A DNA stretch of 64,000 nt from Gordionus sp. m RMFG-2023 (GCF_954871325.1 NC_088775.1:59001561-59065560), one strand, 5' to 3'. Positions 22,331 through 34,394 are shown, numbered from the stretch's first letter. Made by a program: numbers and translations. Notes: generated by a model not told the origin, from the sequence alone.

Positions 22331-24118
22331 GAGGTAATGTTTCTCTCTCAATTTGCCTAATAAATCATATAAGTAATCAAGTTTCAACAAAGTATTTATT
22401 TATTTATACTTTTTCGCAATCCCCTCCTATATTGGTAAAGTTTGGCTTTAAATCTAGGAGAAAATTAATTCCTTATATCAAACATGTCAGCCACTTATTT
22501 TTCTTATCTTGAGGCAAATGATGTATGGGTTGCCAAGTTATAGCTCTGCTGTTTCGTATTATATACATAAATTTATGTATTTCAATTATTATATAAAAAA
22601 TAAAGTAAAATAGTTGATGCGGCATAAAAATTAATTTTAGATGTTTTAGTGTATTTAATATTTTCTTAAAATGAATAAGTTATTTTAAAAACTAAAATAT
22701 TATTCATAAAATTATTAGACTAGAGTGGAAAAGTTAAATATAATTTATACTTGTTTTAAAAATATACATGTGAGCTATCTAAGAGTTCTGGAGCCCACTC
22801 ATGTGGCTCAGTGAGAGGAATTTCCAACAGGAGACAAAATGGATATATACATCACAAGGTAAAATAACTTAACTTTGTTGATATTGAAGATAGAAATAAT
22901 AGTCAACTAAAGCAATTGAAAGATGGTAGTTAGACCTAAAACAATATTTAAAAAATCAGGGACCGGCCAGCCCTGAATATATAAAGTCCGAACCATGTAG
23001 AAAATATTTTATAAAAATACGAGCCAGGAGAAATTTTTTTTTAAAAAAAAAATCCGAATGTTAAAAATACCGCTGTAGGTCTCTGATTTAATAAGGTCAT
23101 ATATAAAAAATAAAAAAATAATTAATATTAATAAAACCATTAAAAATGCTAAAAAACCATAAACAATGCTTAATATTAATAAAATCACCTATAAAAATGT
23201 ATATATAAAATTCATAAAAAAATATTTAAAATTAATAAAACCTAAAAATGTTTACATAAAATTAAAAATAATTTATTATTTACATCAATTCTATGAATTT
23301 ATAAAGAAATAAAATGCCATAAAAAAATAATAAATCTAAAATAAAATAAAAAAAATCTTTGAGCAATCTTCCCAAAAAAAATCCAAAATGATTTCACAAG
23401 CAATTGAAAGATAGTGGTGGCATTAAAACAACATTTCATGAAAACGGGGAACATTGAGTTAATGAAGGATTATTTATCATAATATTTATGGATTAAAAGA
23501 AAAAAATGATTTGTATTTTAATATATGTAAAAAAAAATAATTTTTTAAATAAAAAATATAAAAACAAAAGAAATAAATATTAAAAAATATATATGAGGGA
23601 ACATTTTCTGGTACAAGAATACTAGATTATTATTTTATTATATTCTTTCAAAATATTTAAATAATAAATGACGAGCCAACTCCTGAGTCGGCTTGATCCA
23701 ACTCCTGAGCGAAGTCGGAGCCGTAAAAATTCGGGTTTTTACAAAACTACCATGAATTATTAACAGCCATATTAATCCAAAAAGTATAACGCCATCCATT
23801 TATTTTGTATCGATCCTTCTTTTGTGGATTATCTTTAAGTTTGAGAATGTAAGACATTTGGAAAAGCGTTTAACCGGACAAATATATTAAGCGAATGTAT
23901 TTTATGTTTAAATAAATGAAGAAACTCCTTTGTTATTTTTTGGAATATTGGAAGTTTTTAACTAATTACGGAAGTGAACCATTTATCCATGGTCACGTGG
24001 AGATTGTAGCCATTCATTTAACAAGTGTGGCAAATGCATATTTACTATTATAAGAAAGGTTTCAAAATAAATATGGAGCAGCAAACCTGCGCTTTTGAAG
24101 AATCATCTTTCCCTTAAC
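22331..24118. other. AT-rich interval, no gene identified
   Basis: It contains a degraded family I MITE (22957-23085), A/T-simple sequence, and a decayed GAGTCGGCTTGATCC-type fragment at 23668-23735. A short GC-richer patch at 22790-22857 ends in a donor-like AAGGTAAAAT but is too short to call an exon. Confidence 0.45.
22957..23085. mobile_element. hAT MITE, family I, degraded copy 3
   Basis: The left end is CAGGGACCGGCC and the right end CTGTAGGTCTCTG, with GAGCCAGGAGAAATTTTTTTT-like interior words. It is only about 129 bp and much decayed. Confidence 0.5.
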
Positions 24119-24120
24119 CA

Positions 24121-24188
<68 letters not shown>

Positions 24189-24190
24189 AA
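24119..24190. repeat. (AAAG)n microsatellite
   Basis: Eighteen or so uninterrupted AAAG units, followed directly by TTCTC units. The FLSFFLSFF frame on the minus strand is only its translation. Confidence 0.95.
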
Positions 24191-24224
24191 CTTCTCTTCT
24201 CTTCTCTTGGTTAAAAAAATTTTG

Positions 24225-24290
24225 AAACTATGGGCGGACGGGTGGGTTAAAAAATTAAAACAATGGGCGGGCGGGTTAAGGAAATTTAAA
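24225..24290. repeat. GGGCGGGCGGG repeat patch
   Basis: Two units of ATGGGCGGRCGGGT(T)AA separated by A/T filler. The same words recur at 25709-25860 in the same orientation, so this is probably the other side of the hAT that ends at 25894. Confidence 0.5.
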
Positions 24291-24299
24291 ATTTTGTTC

Positions 24300-25140
24300 A
24301 AAAACAAATTAAAGAAAAATCATAATTAATTAAATGATCAATAACAATATTTCTTTTTTTTATTGTACCAATCGTTTTTTTAAGTGAAGAACACTTTACT
24401 AGTTTTTCGACATCTTTATCTAATTTTTCCCACCTTATATAATGTCTCGTAATGGATTTCATTGTTGTAATACCCGGATGTCCCGTATGCAATATATGCA
24501 AAACTCTTTTTTGAAGTGAGTACAGAATGATTAATTTGCCATTTCAAAATAAAATGCCGTCATCATTTTCTATTTCATCTATTCTTGTTCTAAAAGCTTG
24601 TAATTCTGGTGCTTGATTTTGTATATTTGTACCATTTCTTTTCTTGATAGAGTAAATGTGTCATAAGTAAGATTTCTTATATATTTCACTTGTTATTCTA
24701 CATTTTTCTCTATTGGGTTTCGCGATAAAGAATCTGCAATTATATTATTAGCGCCATTCTTGTACATTATATTATAATCATATGCAGATAATTTATAAGC
24801 CCAACGTAATAATCTTTGGTTTGTTAATGAGCTTAAATCTCTGTTATTGCTATATATCTTTATTAAAGGTTTGTGGTCTGTTCAAATTTTAAATTTTAGT
24901 CCATACAAATAGTTATGAGATTTTTCTACGCCGTTTATTATTGCTTTTGCTTCTTTGTCTTTTGTAGAATAATTCTTTTCAGCGTCTTGTAAAGTTTTTG
25001 AGGTGTAAGCTATTGGAATTCGTTACCATTATAATTTTTTTGCATGAATACAGCTCCAAATCCTTGGTTAGATGCATCTGTTTCTAATATTAACTCGAGG
25101 TCTGGTTAATAAAACTGTATAGTATTTTGTCCTGTTACTA
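24300..25140 (-). mobile_element. Gypsy fragment (RNase H to integrase), fossil
   Basis: On the minus strand, RNase H motifs appear near 24780-24960 (HKPLIKIYSNNRDL, LRWAYKLSAYDYNIMYKNG, NNIIADSLSRNP). They are followed by the integrase zinc-binding region near 24500-24400 (LHTGHPGITTMKSITRHYI). This is the order and style of Ty3/Gypsy pol. No LTRs border it, so it is an internal fragment only, and it is broken. Confidence 0.75.
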
Positions 25141-25159
25141 TTCCGAATAGCATGAAACG

Positions 25160-25265
25160 ATTACGAAAACAGCACGGTATTTTATTTTGGAATGGCAGAT
25201 TAACCTTCGTACTCACTTCAAAAAAGAGTTTTACATATATTGCATACGAGACATCCGGATCTCAC
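25160..25265 (+). mobile_element. Inverted copy of part of the Gypsy integrase fragment
   Basis: About 100 bp here (TTTTATTTTGGAATGGCAGA through ACTCACTTCAAAAAAGAGTT and GCATACGAGACATCCGG) is the reverse complement of 24470-24562, with a few differences. It is therefore a head-to-head fold-back of the neighbouring Gypsy fragment. Confidence 0.75.
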
Positions 25266-25894
25266 TTGAGAAGAGGATATACTTCCGACGGATATCCTAC
25301 TTTGTTGGATACGAAAAGAGATTTGCCAAAGCTATCAAGATTAACAAGAAAAATGCAATTCTGCAAGTAGTGCTTCTTCTGAACGAGGATTTAGCATTGC
25401 TGGAAGGTTTTTAGAATAAAGAAAAACGTGTTTGAATCCAAAAAATGTCGATTCATTATTATTTTTGTTTTATAATTATATATAATATCAATTTTATATT
25501 TATATATAATATCAATTTTATATTTATTTCATAAATATTCTATTTGATCAAATAACTTGTTCATAATTTATATGCTTAAATTAATTTCCTAAATTATAAA
25601 CTTTATGTAAAAAGGTGTAATGCTCAAATATTTTTATTAGATGTTTAAAAAATTGAAAGAATGGCCAATATTAAATTTATAAGTGGACGTTAAAATTTTT
25701 TATAAATAATGGGCGGGCGGGTAAAAATTTTTAGACTAATGGGCTGGTGGGTAAGGAATTTTAGACAAATGGGCGGGGCGGGCGGGTATATATTTTTTAA
25801 AAAACTTTGGGCGGGTTGGGCGGGTAGGTTAAATTTTTTTAAACATTGGGTGGGCGGGCTTTTGGTCCAAAAACCCCACCAATGCAGACCTCTA
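25266..25894 (+). mobile_element. hAT transposase C-terminus and right end
   Basis: Plus-strand blocks PTLLDTKRDLPKLSRLTRK and, in the next frame, SASSASSERGFSIAGRF are the hAT C-terminal dimerisation signature (W-W-x-x-x-x-P-x-L-S-x-L-A-R-x-x-L then S-A-S-S-E-R-x-F-S-x-A-G). A frameshift lies between them near 25365, and a stop follows GRF. The right end is TGCAGACCTCTA at 25883-25894, after GGGCGGGCGGG words at 25709-25860. The rest of the transposase is missing. Confidence 0.7.
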
Positions 25895-27351
25895 CATCCC
25901 ACAATGTAGGGCGAAGATCTGATATCGTCTAGTATACTAATATATTAGGCAAACGCTTGATATAGGCTAGTGAATTTATTTTACTGGTAAATTTATTAAA
26001 TAACAGATGCACTCTCATTGTAATATATTGCTGTTTTTATTATATGAATTTATAACGCATGTTCATTTAAATAGTATTTTATACATATACCTATATTTGT
26101 ATCTTCTATATATTATCTCCGTGATCTATATACTATGCCTAATTTAAAACAGACACCTTAATTTTTTTTCGTGTATCAATATTTTTAAAATTTAAAAAAA
26201 ATTTTAATGAGATTTTATGCCATTATAGTACAACTTTAAAAATTTATTACTCCATCCATTTCAGAATAATAACAAGATTAAAAAGTGGGGCGTGATTTAA
26301 TAAAAAGCAATCAGAGGAAACATAATGGTTTAGTGATGTTTCTAGCAAATCCATATGTAATTATAATGTTACTTAAATAATACAAAAAATTTTGTTTAAT
26401 TTGTTCATTCTACTGGTATCGAATGAGTTGCTGAAAGCGTTGAAAGACGGCATTCATGCATAAAACAAAAACATAATTACCATTTCATATTATTATGTCT
26501 CATGTTCATTTCTGCTTTGAATTTAAAAATTCTCCCCTCACTTGCCATGTTAGGATAATTTATTATTATTAAAATATAACATAATTGGAAATTTTTTAAA
26601 ATATTTCTTCTTTGAATTTTAATTTTTTGGATATCAATATAATTAATTCCTTGTAGGTTTTAACCTGGTCTAACGGGAAGAACTTAAATTGCAGGATCGG
26701 GATTAAAATATCTACTTCTGCAACCTGCTATATGTAACGGTATTTAATATTCATCAAAAAATAATACTTTAAAAGAAAGCGCCCTCTATATTTGGTTTTT
26801 AATTCCTAAAATTATGAAAACAAAATATTTAATTCTATTTCTTTCATTATAATTTAAATATATTCATCGTTCTAAAGTGAAGCTAGTTCAAAAAACTAAT
26901 TTTGTTTCACATGAAAACACCGAAACTGAAGAATAATTTTTAAATTTTTTTTCATATTTCTTTAAAAAAAGAATCGCAAGAGTTACAAAATGATATATAA
27001 TTTATACGTTTGGACTAAATATTTATCGAGATTTGAGATTATTCAAACCGAAATTGCACGATTGAACTTTGAGAGCCCATAACTCCGGATAAGATAGAGC
27101 TTTAAAACTTTGATAATTTACCTCATATAATCATACGAGATTTCATTTTTTTTGTAAGATGGTCAATTTCGTTTGAACGATTTGTGATCGATAGAATAAC
27201 CTAAAAATATGGTTTTCGGCAATACATTTGCAGTAATGAGTTAACGGAAAAATCAATTTGCGATAATTAATTCGGAGAAATATCTTTCGCGAAAAAGGTT
27301 TTACGCCTAGCAATATAGAAATCTTATTTCTTTCTAATTATTCGCTTCCAG
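25895..27351. other. AT-rich interval without a clear gene
   Basis: Mostly A/T-simple sequence. 27040-27190 has the wording of a long-TIR element flank (GAGAGCCCATAACTCCGG, AAGATGGTCAATTTCG), but no partner was found. Confidence 0.4.
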
Positions 27352-27422
27352 GAAAAGAAATAATTGAAGCTATGCTAATGATACAAATGCAAGAAAGGCA
27401 TCTGACAAAGAAGTGGTATTAA
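27352..27422 (+). CDS. Possible short terminal exon, unknown gene
   Basis: A strong splice acceptor (TTTCTTTCTAATTATTCGCTTCCAG, 27327-27351) precedes an open stretch reading KEIIEAMLMIQMQERHL then TKKWY and TAA at 27420-27422. The peptide has protein-like composition and begins two bases into a codon. No upstream exon was found, so this is an inference from splice-site quality alone. Confidence 0.3.
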
Positions 27423-27756
27423 GGGGAGCCTTATGTCAAATTTGAGTGAGGGGGTTGGTTTGATGAATAGTTGGTGTATGTATTTTATTACCGCGAATAC
27501 TTATAAAAATGACGCCTACTTGATTAAATTTTTAGACTTGTTTGATCTAGTTTTATAATTTTATTCGATTAAAATAATTCCTCTTAAATTCCTTTTATAT
27601 AATTTTATAATAATAAAATCTCACATTAAAGGTTTATTATGATCATTATGCTCAAACTCAAAATTAAGAGCTGATAAATTTCAAAAATCAAATACATGAT
27701 TATCACTGTTTTTCTCTTTATTTTAAATAAGGTATTTCAAGGGAGGGGGTCCCCAT

Positions 27757-28111
27757 TAGTGATCTGCATCGGGCCTAATTTTTCAAGCCCGGCCCGGCCT
27801 AAAATTTATTTTTTAAAGTTTTGCCCGGCCCGAACCCGATTTTTTTAAAAATTTTGCCGGCCCGGCCGAATTTATTTAAATATAGAAATTAAATTTTATA
27901 ATTACTTAAAATAAACGATATATGTTATTTGGCGTCTACTTTCTATAAATAAAATCACATATTTATTTTACATAAAAAATTCAACATAAAATTGATAAAT
28001 TTAGATATATTTTAAAAAATTTATAAGGCACGACCCGACCCGAATTTTCTTAAAAAATATTAAGCCCAACTCAGGTTTGGGCCGGGTCGGGTTTACTTTG
28101 GCAAATCTCTA
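27757..28111. mobile_element. hAT MITE, family I relative, copy 4
   Basis: It starts TAGTGATCTGCATCGGG and ends GGCAAATCTCTA. It is flanked by the perfect 8-bp duplication GTCCCCAT (27749-27756 and 28112-28119). The interior has GCCCGGCCCGGCC words and A/T runs. Confidence 0.9.
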
Positions 28112-28139
28112 GTCCCCATTGTAAAAGTTTTCAAATTAA

Positions 28140-29800
28140 CCAAAACCCTACATTTTTACATGCATGAACAACCTGATAAAAGATGCCCACATTCCCAAAA
28201 AATATGTCAAAATCCTTTAAACCCTTCTGATAAAATATCAATTCAACCTAATAACACCCACAAGCAGAGTACTGACAACTTTTCAGACAATTCATATATG
28301 GAAAAATGGTTCCCACCATGCCTTCCTAAAGGGAGCAGAAATTTACTCACCAATTTTATACTCAAATTTTTTTCTAATGTAAACAATGAATAAAATTATG
28401 GGACAATCTATTAACTTTCCCTACAAAAAATGCCTTACCCCTCCCAAATTCAATAACATTTTCCTATTTGATCACATTAAAAAAATTTGGAAAATTTTTA
28501 TTTCTTTCTCGTGATTGATTACAAACCTAAAAGCCATAATGGTAATAATGATAACAATCTACCTCATCGATGCAATAAAATATTTTAAAAAAAATAAAGG
28601 TTACCTAAATGGGGCTCTCAAATTAACATCCATTGAAAATAAAAGTTCTACAAAATGAGGACACTTTATTGTTGATATGCAATCTCTTTTCTGCAAGGTA
28701 TACATTACCCAATTTAACATCGACACACTCAATTACCATATTCAATGAGGAAATTATTCAGTCCATACCTTCAAGAAATTTTCTGCAGCAGAGCTTGATG
28801 GTTTTCGTCCTTCTCATTTACAATTTCTCATAAAATCTAACATACACCTCAAAGAATCTTTTTTAAATGTTTTTAAATAATCCTTTAAACAAAGACTTCC
28901 CTGTACAGATTCATCGAATCCTTTATGGAGCTAACCTTATTGCTTTATAAAAACTCAGTGGAGGTATTCAACCCATCGCAATCGGTTCTACATTTAAGAA
29001 ATTACTAGCAAAAATTTTAATGACACGGGTCAAAACCAAGGCGTTATTTTACTAAACACATATCAATTAGGTTTCGGAGTCAAGAGAGGCTGCGAAATAG
29101 TCTCACATGCCATTCGTAATATGTATCCAAAATCATCCACTATAATTGTTTAAGCCAATTTTTAGCCGGCTAAAAAATCGGCTAAACCGAGTTGTTAGCC
29201 GAAACTATCACTTTGATCTCGTTATTTTTCTTAAAAATATGGTAGCTCAAATTTGAAAGAAACTAATATGAATTAAAACGCCTTAAGGTTAACAAATTTT
29301 ATCCGCAATGCACCTGTAGATTGAGCCAAATAAGCTGACTTTAGGCATTACCCAATATACTCCTAACCCCTCATTCATAGTTAGCTGGTGGCGATTATCC
29401 AAAATGTGCTGTATTTTCGCATCCATCGCAGAGAATTCGCGCTAACTGTGAATGCCACATGCTGTATTTTTGTGTATTTTATATAATTCCCCAGGAATTC
29501 GAGCTAACTTTGAATGCAGGGTAACATTGCAATTGTCACGCTTGATTTTACAAATGCCTTTAATAGCATATTTCGCAAACATTTCTTAAATTTTTTTAAT
29601 CACAAATTCCCAAATTATCCAAACATGTTATGGTATTAAAACTCCTCTTATATTAAGTCCATATATCACAGATCCGACGAAGTATCCAGCTGGGAGACTC
29701 ACTCGGACCTCCTATTCTATTTTGGTATCCACGACCTTATCTATGACCTTAAATCACTAATCAAACGTTACATGATATACTCTAGTATGCCAGGAAAAAC
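28140..29800 (+). mobile_element. LINE C, non-LTR reverse transcriptase fragments
   Basis: Plus-strand blocks are recognisable in order: a weak S-F-P-x-x-S-x-G-G-x-D-G-L region near 28770-28830, then YGANLIAL and KLSGGIQPIAIGSTFKKLLAK (28920-29020). SESREAAK-like sequence follows, and after an insertion IAIVTLDFTNAFNSIFRKHFL (29529-29600). This is an RT fingers/palm region (G-G-I-R-P-I-A-V-G followed by the catalytic Asp in T-L-D-F-x-N-A-F-N-S). It is unlike LINE A or B and closer in wording to R2/NeSL- or I-like elements; the clade is not settled. Several stops and shifts are present. Confidence 0.65.
29150..29528. mobile_element. Insertion splitting the LINE C RT
   Basis: LINE C coding sequence stops after ATAATTGT (29142-29149) and resumes after GCAATTGT (29529-29536); these flanks agree at 6 of 8. 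The insert opens with AGCCGGCTAAAAAATCGGCTAA words. Its right half contains a smaller candidate (about 29370-29520) with inverted ends CATTCATAGTTAGCT / AGCTAACTTTGAATGCAGG. It is probably two layered MITEs. Confidence 0.5.
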
Positions 29801-30355
29801 CAGTCCATTTGGATAAATTGGAGTGAATGAAAATGAGTGTTATGGTATATGAGTACTATTTTTCTTAAGGACAAGAATATGCAATGTTTTTATAAGAAAG
29901 AAAATAAATATGAAGGAAGTTCGATATGGTTTGATTATGTGGAACAAAAAAGCCTGTGATGTGGGTTAGACTACCGAAAAAGACACAGAAAAGAGCAACT
30001 TATGATGATTTCATTTATTTTCAAACTGGTAGACATTAATGAGCTGAATATTGGTTAAATCTCATGGCCAACCCAAGAATCTCGGAATACCGCCTAAGAT
30101 TATAACATTGATGTGATTATTCAAATTGTGATAATAACTAAAGAAAATAAGCATAAGTTTAAATATATTCGTTAAAATTGAATTTTGAAAATCTTGTCTT
30201 TTCCAATACCCTTCGTGTCAATTATCCAATTATATAGAACTGAGCATTTATTAAGTTTAACAAAAATAATCAGGGAAAATATACATATAAGATATTCATA
30301 TATAATTTTCAAGCCAATATTATATTAAAAAAAAAATAAAAATAAGTAAGCATAC
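29801..30355. other. Interval without an identified gene
   Basis: 29880-30120 is less AT-rich than average, but every frame has stops and no motif was recognised. The remainder is AT-rich and may be intron of the exon that follows on the minus strand. Confidence 0.35.
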
Positions 30356-30510
30356 TTTGTTGAGTAATTTGGTTTGAATCAAGGTCCGGATACAGCTTGA
30401 AATTAATGTCTTCGAGAAAAAGGCTCATTTTAACAGTGATAACCTCATTGTCTATAGCATGTTTCAGTGATGGTTTATCTGGAGTTAGCGTAATAACTCG
30501 GTCATTAAGA
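30356..30510 (-). CDS. Candidate internal exon, unknown gene
   Basis: The minus strand carries an open stretch of 51 codons, LNDRVITLTPDKPSLKHAID followed by NEVITVKMSLFLEDINFKLY and PDLDSNQITQQ. It is preceded by an acceptor (TTTTTTATGTGTCAATGATGTAG) and followed by a donor (CAACAAA then GTATGC). Composition and even codon use are unlike the A/T-simple surroundings and unlike transposon proteins I know. The exon is 155 nt, starts one base before a full codon and ends one base into the next. Neighbouring exons were not found; introns here may be long and full of repeats. Product unknown. Confidence 0.5.
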
Positions 30511-31196
30511 CTACATCATTGACACATAAAAAATATAGAAATTTAAGAATGTTGTGTGTTTAAAACCCAACGTTGACTTCGCTGCACTCTCTCCCTAAAA
30601 CTTTATTTCAGAGATTATGATTCGACGGTTACACGTTTTAGCGCAGAGAAATAAATGTTGGGTATAATTATTTTTTGTTTATATGTCGTAACGGGATACT
30701 CCCATAGTATTCGCAATTCCAAAATGAGGATAGGTAATCTAAATCCCAAGTTTTTTTCGGAATTTTTTGAAAAATAATAAGATTTGGAATAATTATAAAC
30801 AAGGCATTTTATAGTGATCACTCGTTAGTCGTTATTCATTCAATAAAAATCATAAAAATATATAGAGCCTTCAATTTTGAACGAACAAATTGAAAATTAT
30901 TATAGCTTTATAAAACAAATTTTATAACGTGGGGATTCACGATTCATAATCCTTACGTTGGGATTCCAAATCCTAAAATATTCCTAACCCGTTAAAATAT
31001 CGAACCGAAAACATAAACTCGTTTGGGCAACTGTTGCCAGCGAGTTAATAATAACTAACTAAGCATACCGTCGTTATTAAATTGTTGAATCCATTTTTTT
31101 GTTAATTTACAGGAACGATTTTAGAGAAAAATTTGAATTTTATAAAATAATTTTTTTGATATAATATATTAGAATGCTGGACTTTCGAATATATAT
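30511..31196. other. Interval without a firm gene
   Basis: At 30587-30613 the plus strand has an acceptor-like CTCTCCCTAAAACTTTATTTCAG followed by the short frame DYDSTVTRFSAEK and a stop. It is too short to call. The rest is AT-rich. Confidence 0.3.
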
Positions 31197-31498
31197 CAGA
31201 GACCTGCAGGTCCAGCCCGGGTACATGGGTCAAGCCATATTTTAATTTTTTTTAATATACCCGGGCCGGGCTTGAAATTTATTCTAAAAAAAATACTCGG
31301 ACCGTATATTTAAAAATTAAATATTTTAAATCGCCATTATTAGATATAAAAATTAAAAATAAATATATATCTTAAAAAATTCCGGGCTGGGCCTGAAAAT
31401 ATAAAACCTGGGCCGGGCCGAAAATATTTTCCGAAAATTTTTTAAAATAAAAAAAAAATCGGGCTGGGCCGTGCAAATAGTACCTCTGCAGGTCTCTG
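31197..31498. mobile_element. hAT MITE, family I, copy 5
   Basis: The ends are CAGAGACCTGCAGGTCC and CTGCAGGTCTCTG, nearly perfect inverted repeats. The interior has CCCGGGCCGGGC words and A/T runs. The flanks ATATATAT and ATAAAAAT agree at 6 of 8. Confidence 0.85.
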
Positions 31499-31629
31499 AT
31501 AAAAATACTCCTGATATTAAATACACGGATAAAAACCCCTAACTCCTAACTTTTTTATTTGCTACATAAATTTTATTATCTTCAAATTTTTTATTTTTTA
31601 TGAATCATGGTTTCTTACATCTTTATAGG

Positions 31630-33176
31630 CAGGGCAGTATCGTGGATATTTATATTTAAGTTACAAGATACTTTTTTATCTTGTCTCTTTATTAACTTTT
31701 CAAAAGATCTTGTATCTAGGATACAAATAATTTAAAAATATCTGTATTTTAATCAACTTAGCAAAATAAGATACAGATATTAAAAAAAATGATATTATTT
31801 AATTTAAATAGTAATAAAATTGAAATTAAAAAATTAATCCAAGTTTATATATTTTAAGATAGGGAAATAATATATGACGTTGGTCGTCATATAGTAATTT
31901 GCTAAACAACTACCATATTTTATATAAATCGCAATACATCCATCATTACTCAAAAAATTATGATATTGAAGATATAATTATAGAATCGGAATGTGAAAAT
32001 AATGATACTACACAAGGAGAATACAATTTCAATAGAAGATTTTTTAAAATTACCCAACATGAACATACCAATAATAAAATTACTGCAGAGTATCAATGTT
32101 ACAAACTTATATGTGTCTCTACAGTCAAGCATTTAAAAGCATATTGTATCATTTTATTAACACATATATAATGATATTCAGTTTATATTTTTAATGTTTT
32201 TATTTTTATATTAATGATTGATGTAAAAAATCATCTAGAATTAAAAAAAATATTAAAAATAAAAGATTAGTAAAAAAAATCGAATCTAAATTTCATTTTT
32301 TTTGTTAAGTTATTTTGAATAACTCTTCATCTTTGTTTTTGATAACTGTTTAGAGCATTTCATCACCATACTTCAAGACATGTATATCATTAAAAATACC
32401 TTCTCCCAATCTCATATGAAAATTATATGATTCTTTAAAAAGTATTTCAAAAAATATAAAGAAATTGTGAAAAGTGCAAAAACATTAACTGCATTATTCG
32501 CGTTTTGAAACGCTGCGTTGAAACGTTCAATTTGTGTGCAATATTAGAGTTTTAAAATAATAAAAAGAAAACAATATCTCAGGGAAAAATTAATAATGTA
32601 TTATTACCTATAGTTGAACAAAAAAATTTGCAAAAATGTAATTTTTATAGTTCTCTCTTATCTTCTATTTGTCAATTTACATTAAAAAAAATTTCTCGAA
32701 GATTATTGCTAAGAAAAATTGGTGAACGATTTAAAAAAGATTGAAAGATCAGACATATATTTGCACTACTGCAGATATTTGTTATACTACTATTAAAGTT
32801 TTAAAAAAGGTACCTTTTATCTTAGATAATTTTTTTCAAATAATATGCAAGTAGTGTTGCCAAGCGGCTCATTTTGAGGCGATTTTAAAGGCTTATTCAA
32901 TATTTGAGCCAGAAAGATATTGCCTAAACCTTAAGATTTCGTTAATAAATGTTCAAAACTTTGTGCCATTCCATCCATGAGCAAAATCTTAAGGCTTCTT
33001 GATAAAATATTGAATTAGCCGTTTTTAAAAATCAACTCAAAACGAGCCGCTTATCAACACTAGATACAAGTATCTTGTATCCTTTTGAAATTTTTGCTAA
33101 GTATCTAGTGCTTTTAAATACAAAATTTTATGTATCTATATCCAAATACAATTTTCTGAAAAACTGCCCAACCCTG
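31630..33176. mobile_element. hAT-like element with CAGGG ends
   Basis: It starts CAGGGCAGTATCGTGG and ends AACTGCCCAACCCTG. The flanks TTTATAGG (31622-31629) and ATTATAGG (33177-33184) agree at 7 of 8. Both ends contain GATACAAG / GTATCTTGT words as subterminal repeats. The interior has a 90-residue frame at 31899-32171 with no known motif, and a nested family II MITE at 32852-33062. No transposase is recognisable, so it is non-autonomous or badly decayed. Confidence 0.75.
32852..33062. mobile_element. hAT MITE, family II, copy 2
   Basis: The ends are TAGTGTTGCCAAGCGGCTC and GAGCCGCTTATCAACACTA. The flanks TATGCAAG and GATACAAG agree at 6 of 8. It is inserted in the right subterminal part of the CAGGG element. 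Confidence 0.85.
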
Positions 33177-33184
33177 ATTATAGG

Positions 33185-34394
33185 GAACAAATTATATGCA
33201 TCTAAATCGATGCAGTTCTTTTTAATATGATTTTAAAGTTTAATTATTTTCAGCTTTATAATTGTATTCAGTTTAATAATTATATTCACAGGTTAATAAT
33301 TATATTCATAGTTTTTAAATTATTTTCATTTTTTTAAAAAATAAATGCTCAGTTTTATAATTATTTTTATAGATTTTTAATTATTTGTAATTTTATTAAT
33401 TTTATTAGACATCAAATCCATTACATTCGACAATATTAACCGCAGCAATCTCTAAGTTTCTATTCATTTTTACCGAACTACGCTGTTAAGGTTAAGTCCT
33501 AATATCAAGCTCGTAAACCGCGTTAGCTGTTAGGCTAATAATCAAAGATAAGGGTTAGTGTTTATATCAGATTCTGGGAACGTGGATCTTATTAGCGCTA
33601 TGCAAGAAAAATGAGGGTAATATTTATATTAAGGAGAAATATTAATTTTGTTAGATACCAAACCCACTATATTAGATAAAATCTAACAAAAACTGAAAAA
33701 TATTTTTATTTGAAACTGTGAAAACATGAATTCAAATTCAACAAATTGATTTAAAAAGTGTAAAATTAATTATAATAAAAATGTGAAACTAATTATTTAA
33801 AACAATGAATTGAATTTCGATTATTTTCCTCTGCAATTAAATAGTATTCTATATTATATATCTTTATGTAATATTTTTTTTACTACGTATAATTTAAAAA
33901 TTTTCCTTTAAAATTATTTTAAAAGATTAATATTAGATTTAGGGCATATTCTATGATTAGATTTATATTTTTTAATATAAAAAGATTATTTATAAATCAT
34001 TTGATGTCATAAATTTTACAAAAATAATATTCTAAAAAAATACTTGGTACATTGAAAAAAAATCGAAAGTAAAGACCATTGTTTTAAATACAGAATAACC
34101 GAAGATATTAAAGGACTGAATTTATTAGGTTTGTAAAATAAAAAATTTAAATGAAATAAGATTGCTAAATAGAGTTTTAGGAGGTGGTGAGATGTATTGG
34201 CGATCGGAATCTATCCAAATAAATGTTTTATCCGTCAATAAAGAATATGATATAGTTAGCTCAGATTACATTAATTGCGAATCTTTGTCAAAAATAAACA
34301 CCTTCGTTTGGATTTTCACCCTTAGATGTAATACGATACCCTAGATCCTTTTAGAAGCCTAGTGCAAGTGTAAAAAGTTAGCGTTATAACTAAG
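33185..34394. other. AT-rich interval, no firm gene
   Basis: A 30-bp word (TTAGACATCAAATCCATTAC / TTAGATACCAAACCCACTAT) is repeated at about 33405 and 33650. A 60-residue plus-strand frame at 34162-34344 (GGGEMYWRSESIQINVLSV) could be an exon of the gene at 34395, but its codon phase does not fit the next candidate exon. Confidence 0.35.

Noticed and set aside
22790-22857. Possible exon ending AAGGTAAAAT
   Set aside because: Only about 65 bp, no convincing acceptor, and near a degraded MITE with local duplications.
24062-24307. Minus-strand frame with repeated FLSFF residues
   Set aside because: It is the translation of the AAAG microsatellite.
25709-25870. Gly/Trp-rich protein from GGGCGGGCGGG repeats
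   Set aside because: The frame follows the repeated DNA word on both strands and is non-coding MITE or hAT subterminal sequence.
30587-30655. Possible terminal exon DYDSTVTRFSAEK after a good acceptor
   Set aside because: Thirteen codons only; the acceptor-like tract alone is common in AT-rich DNA.
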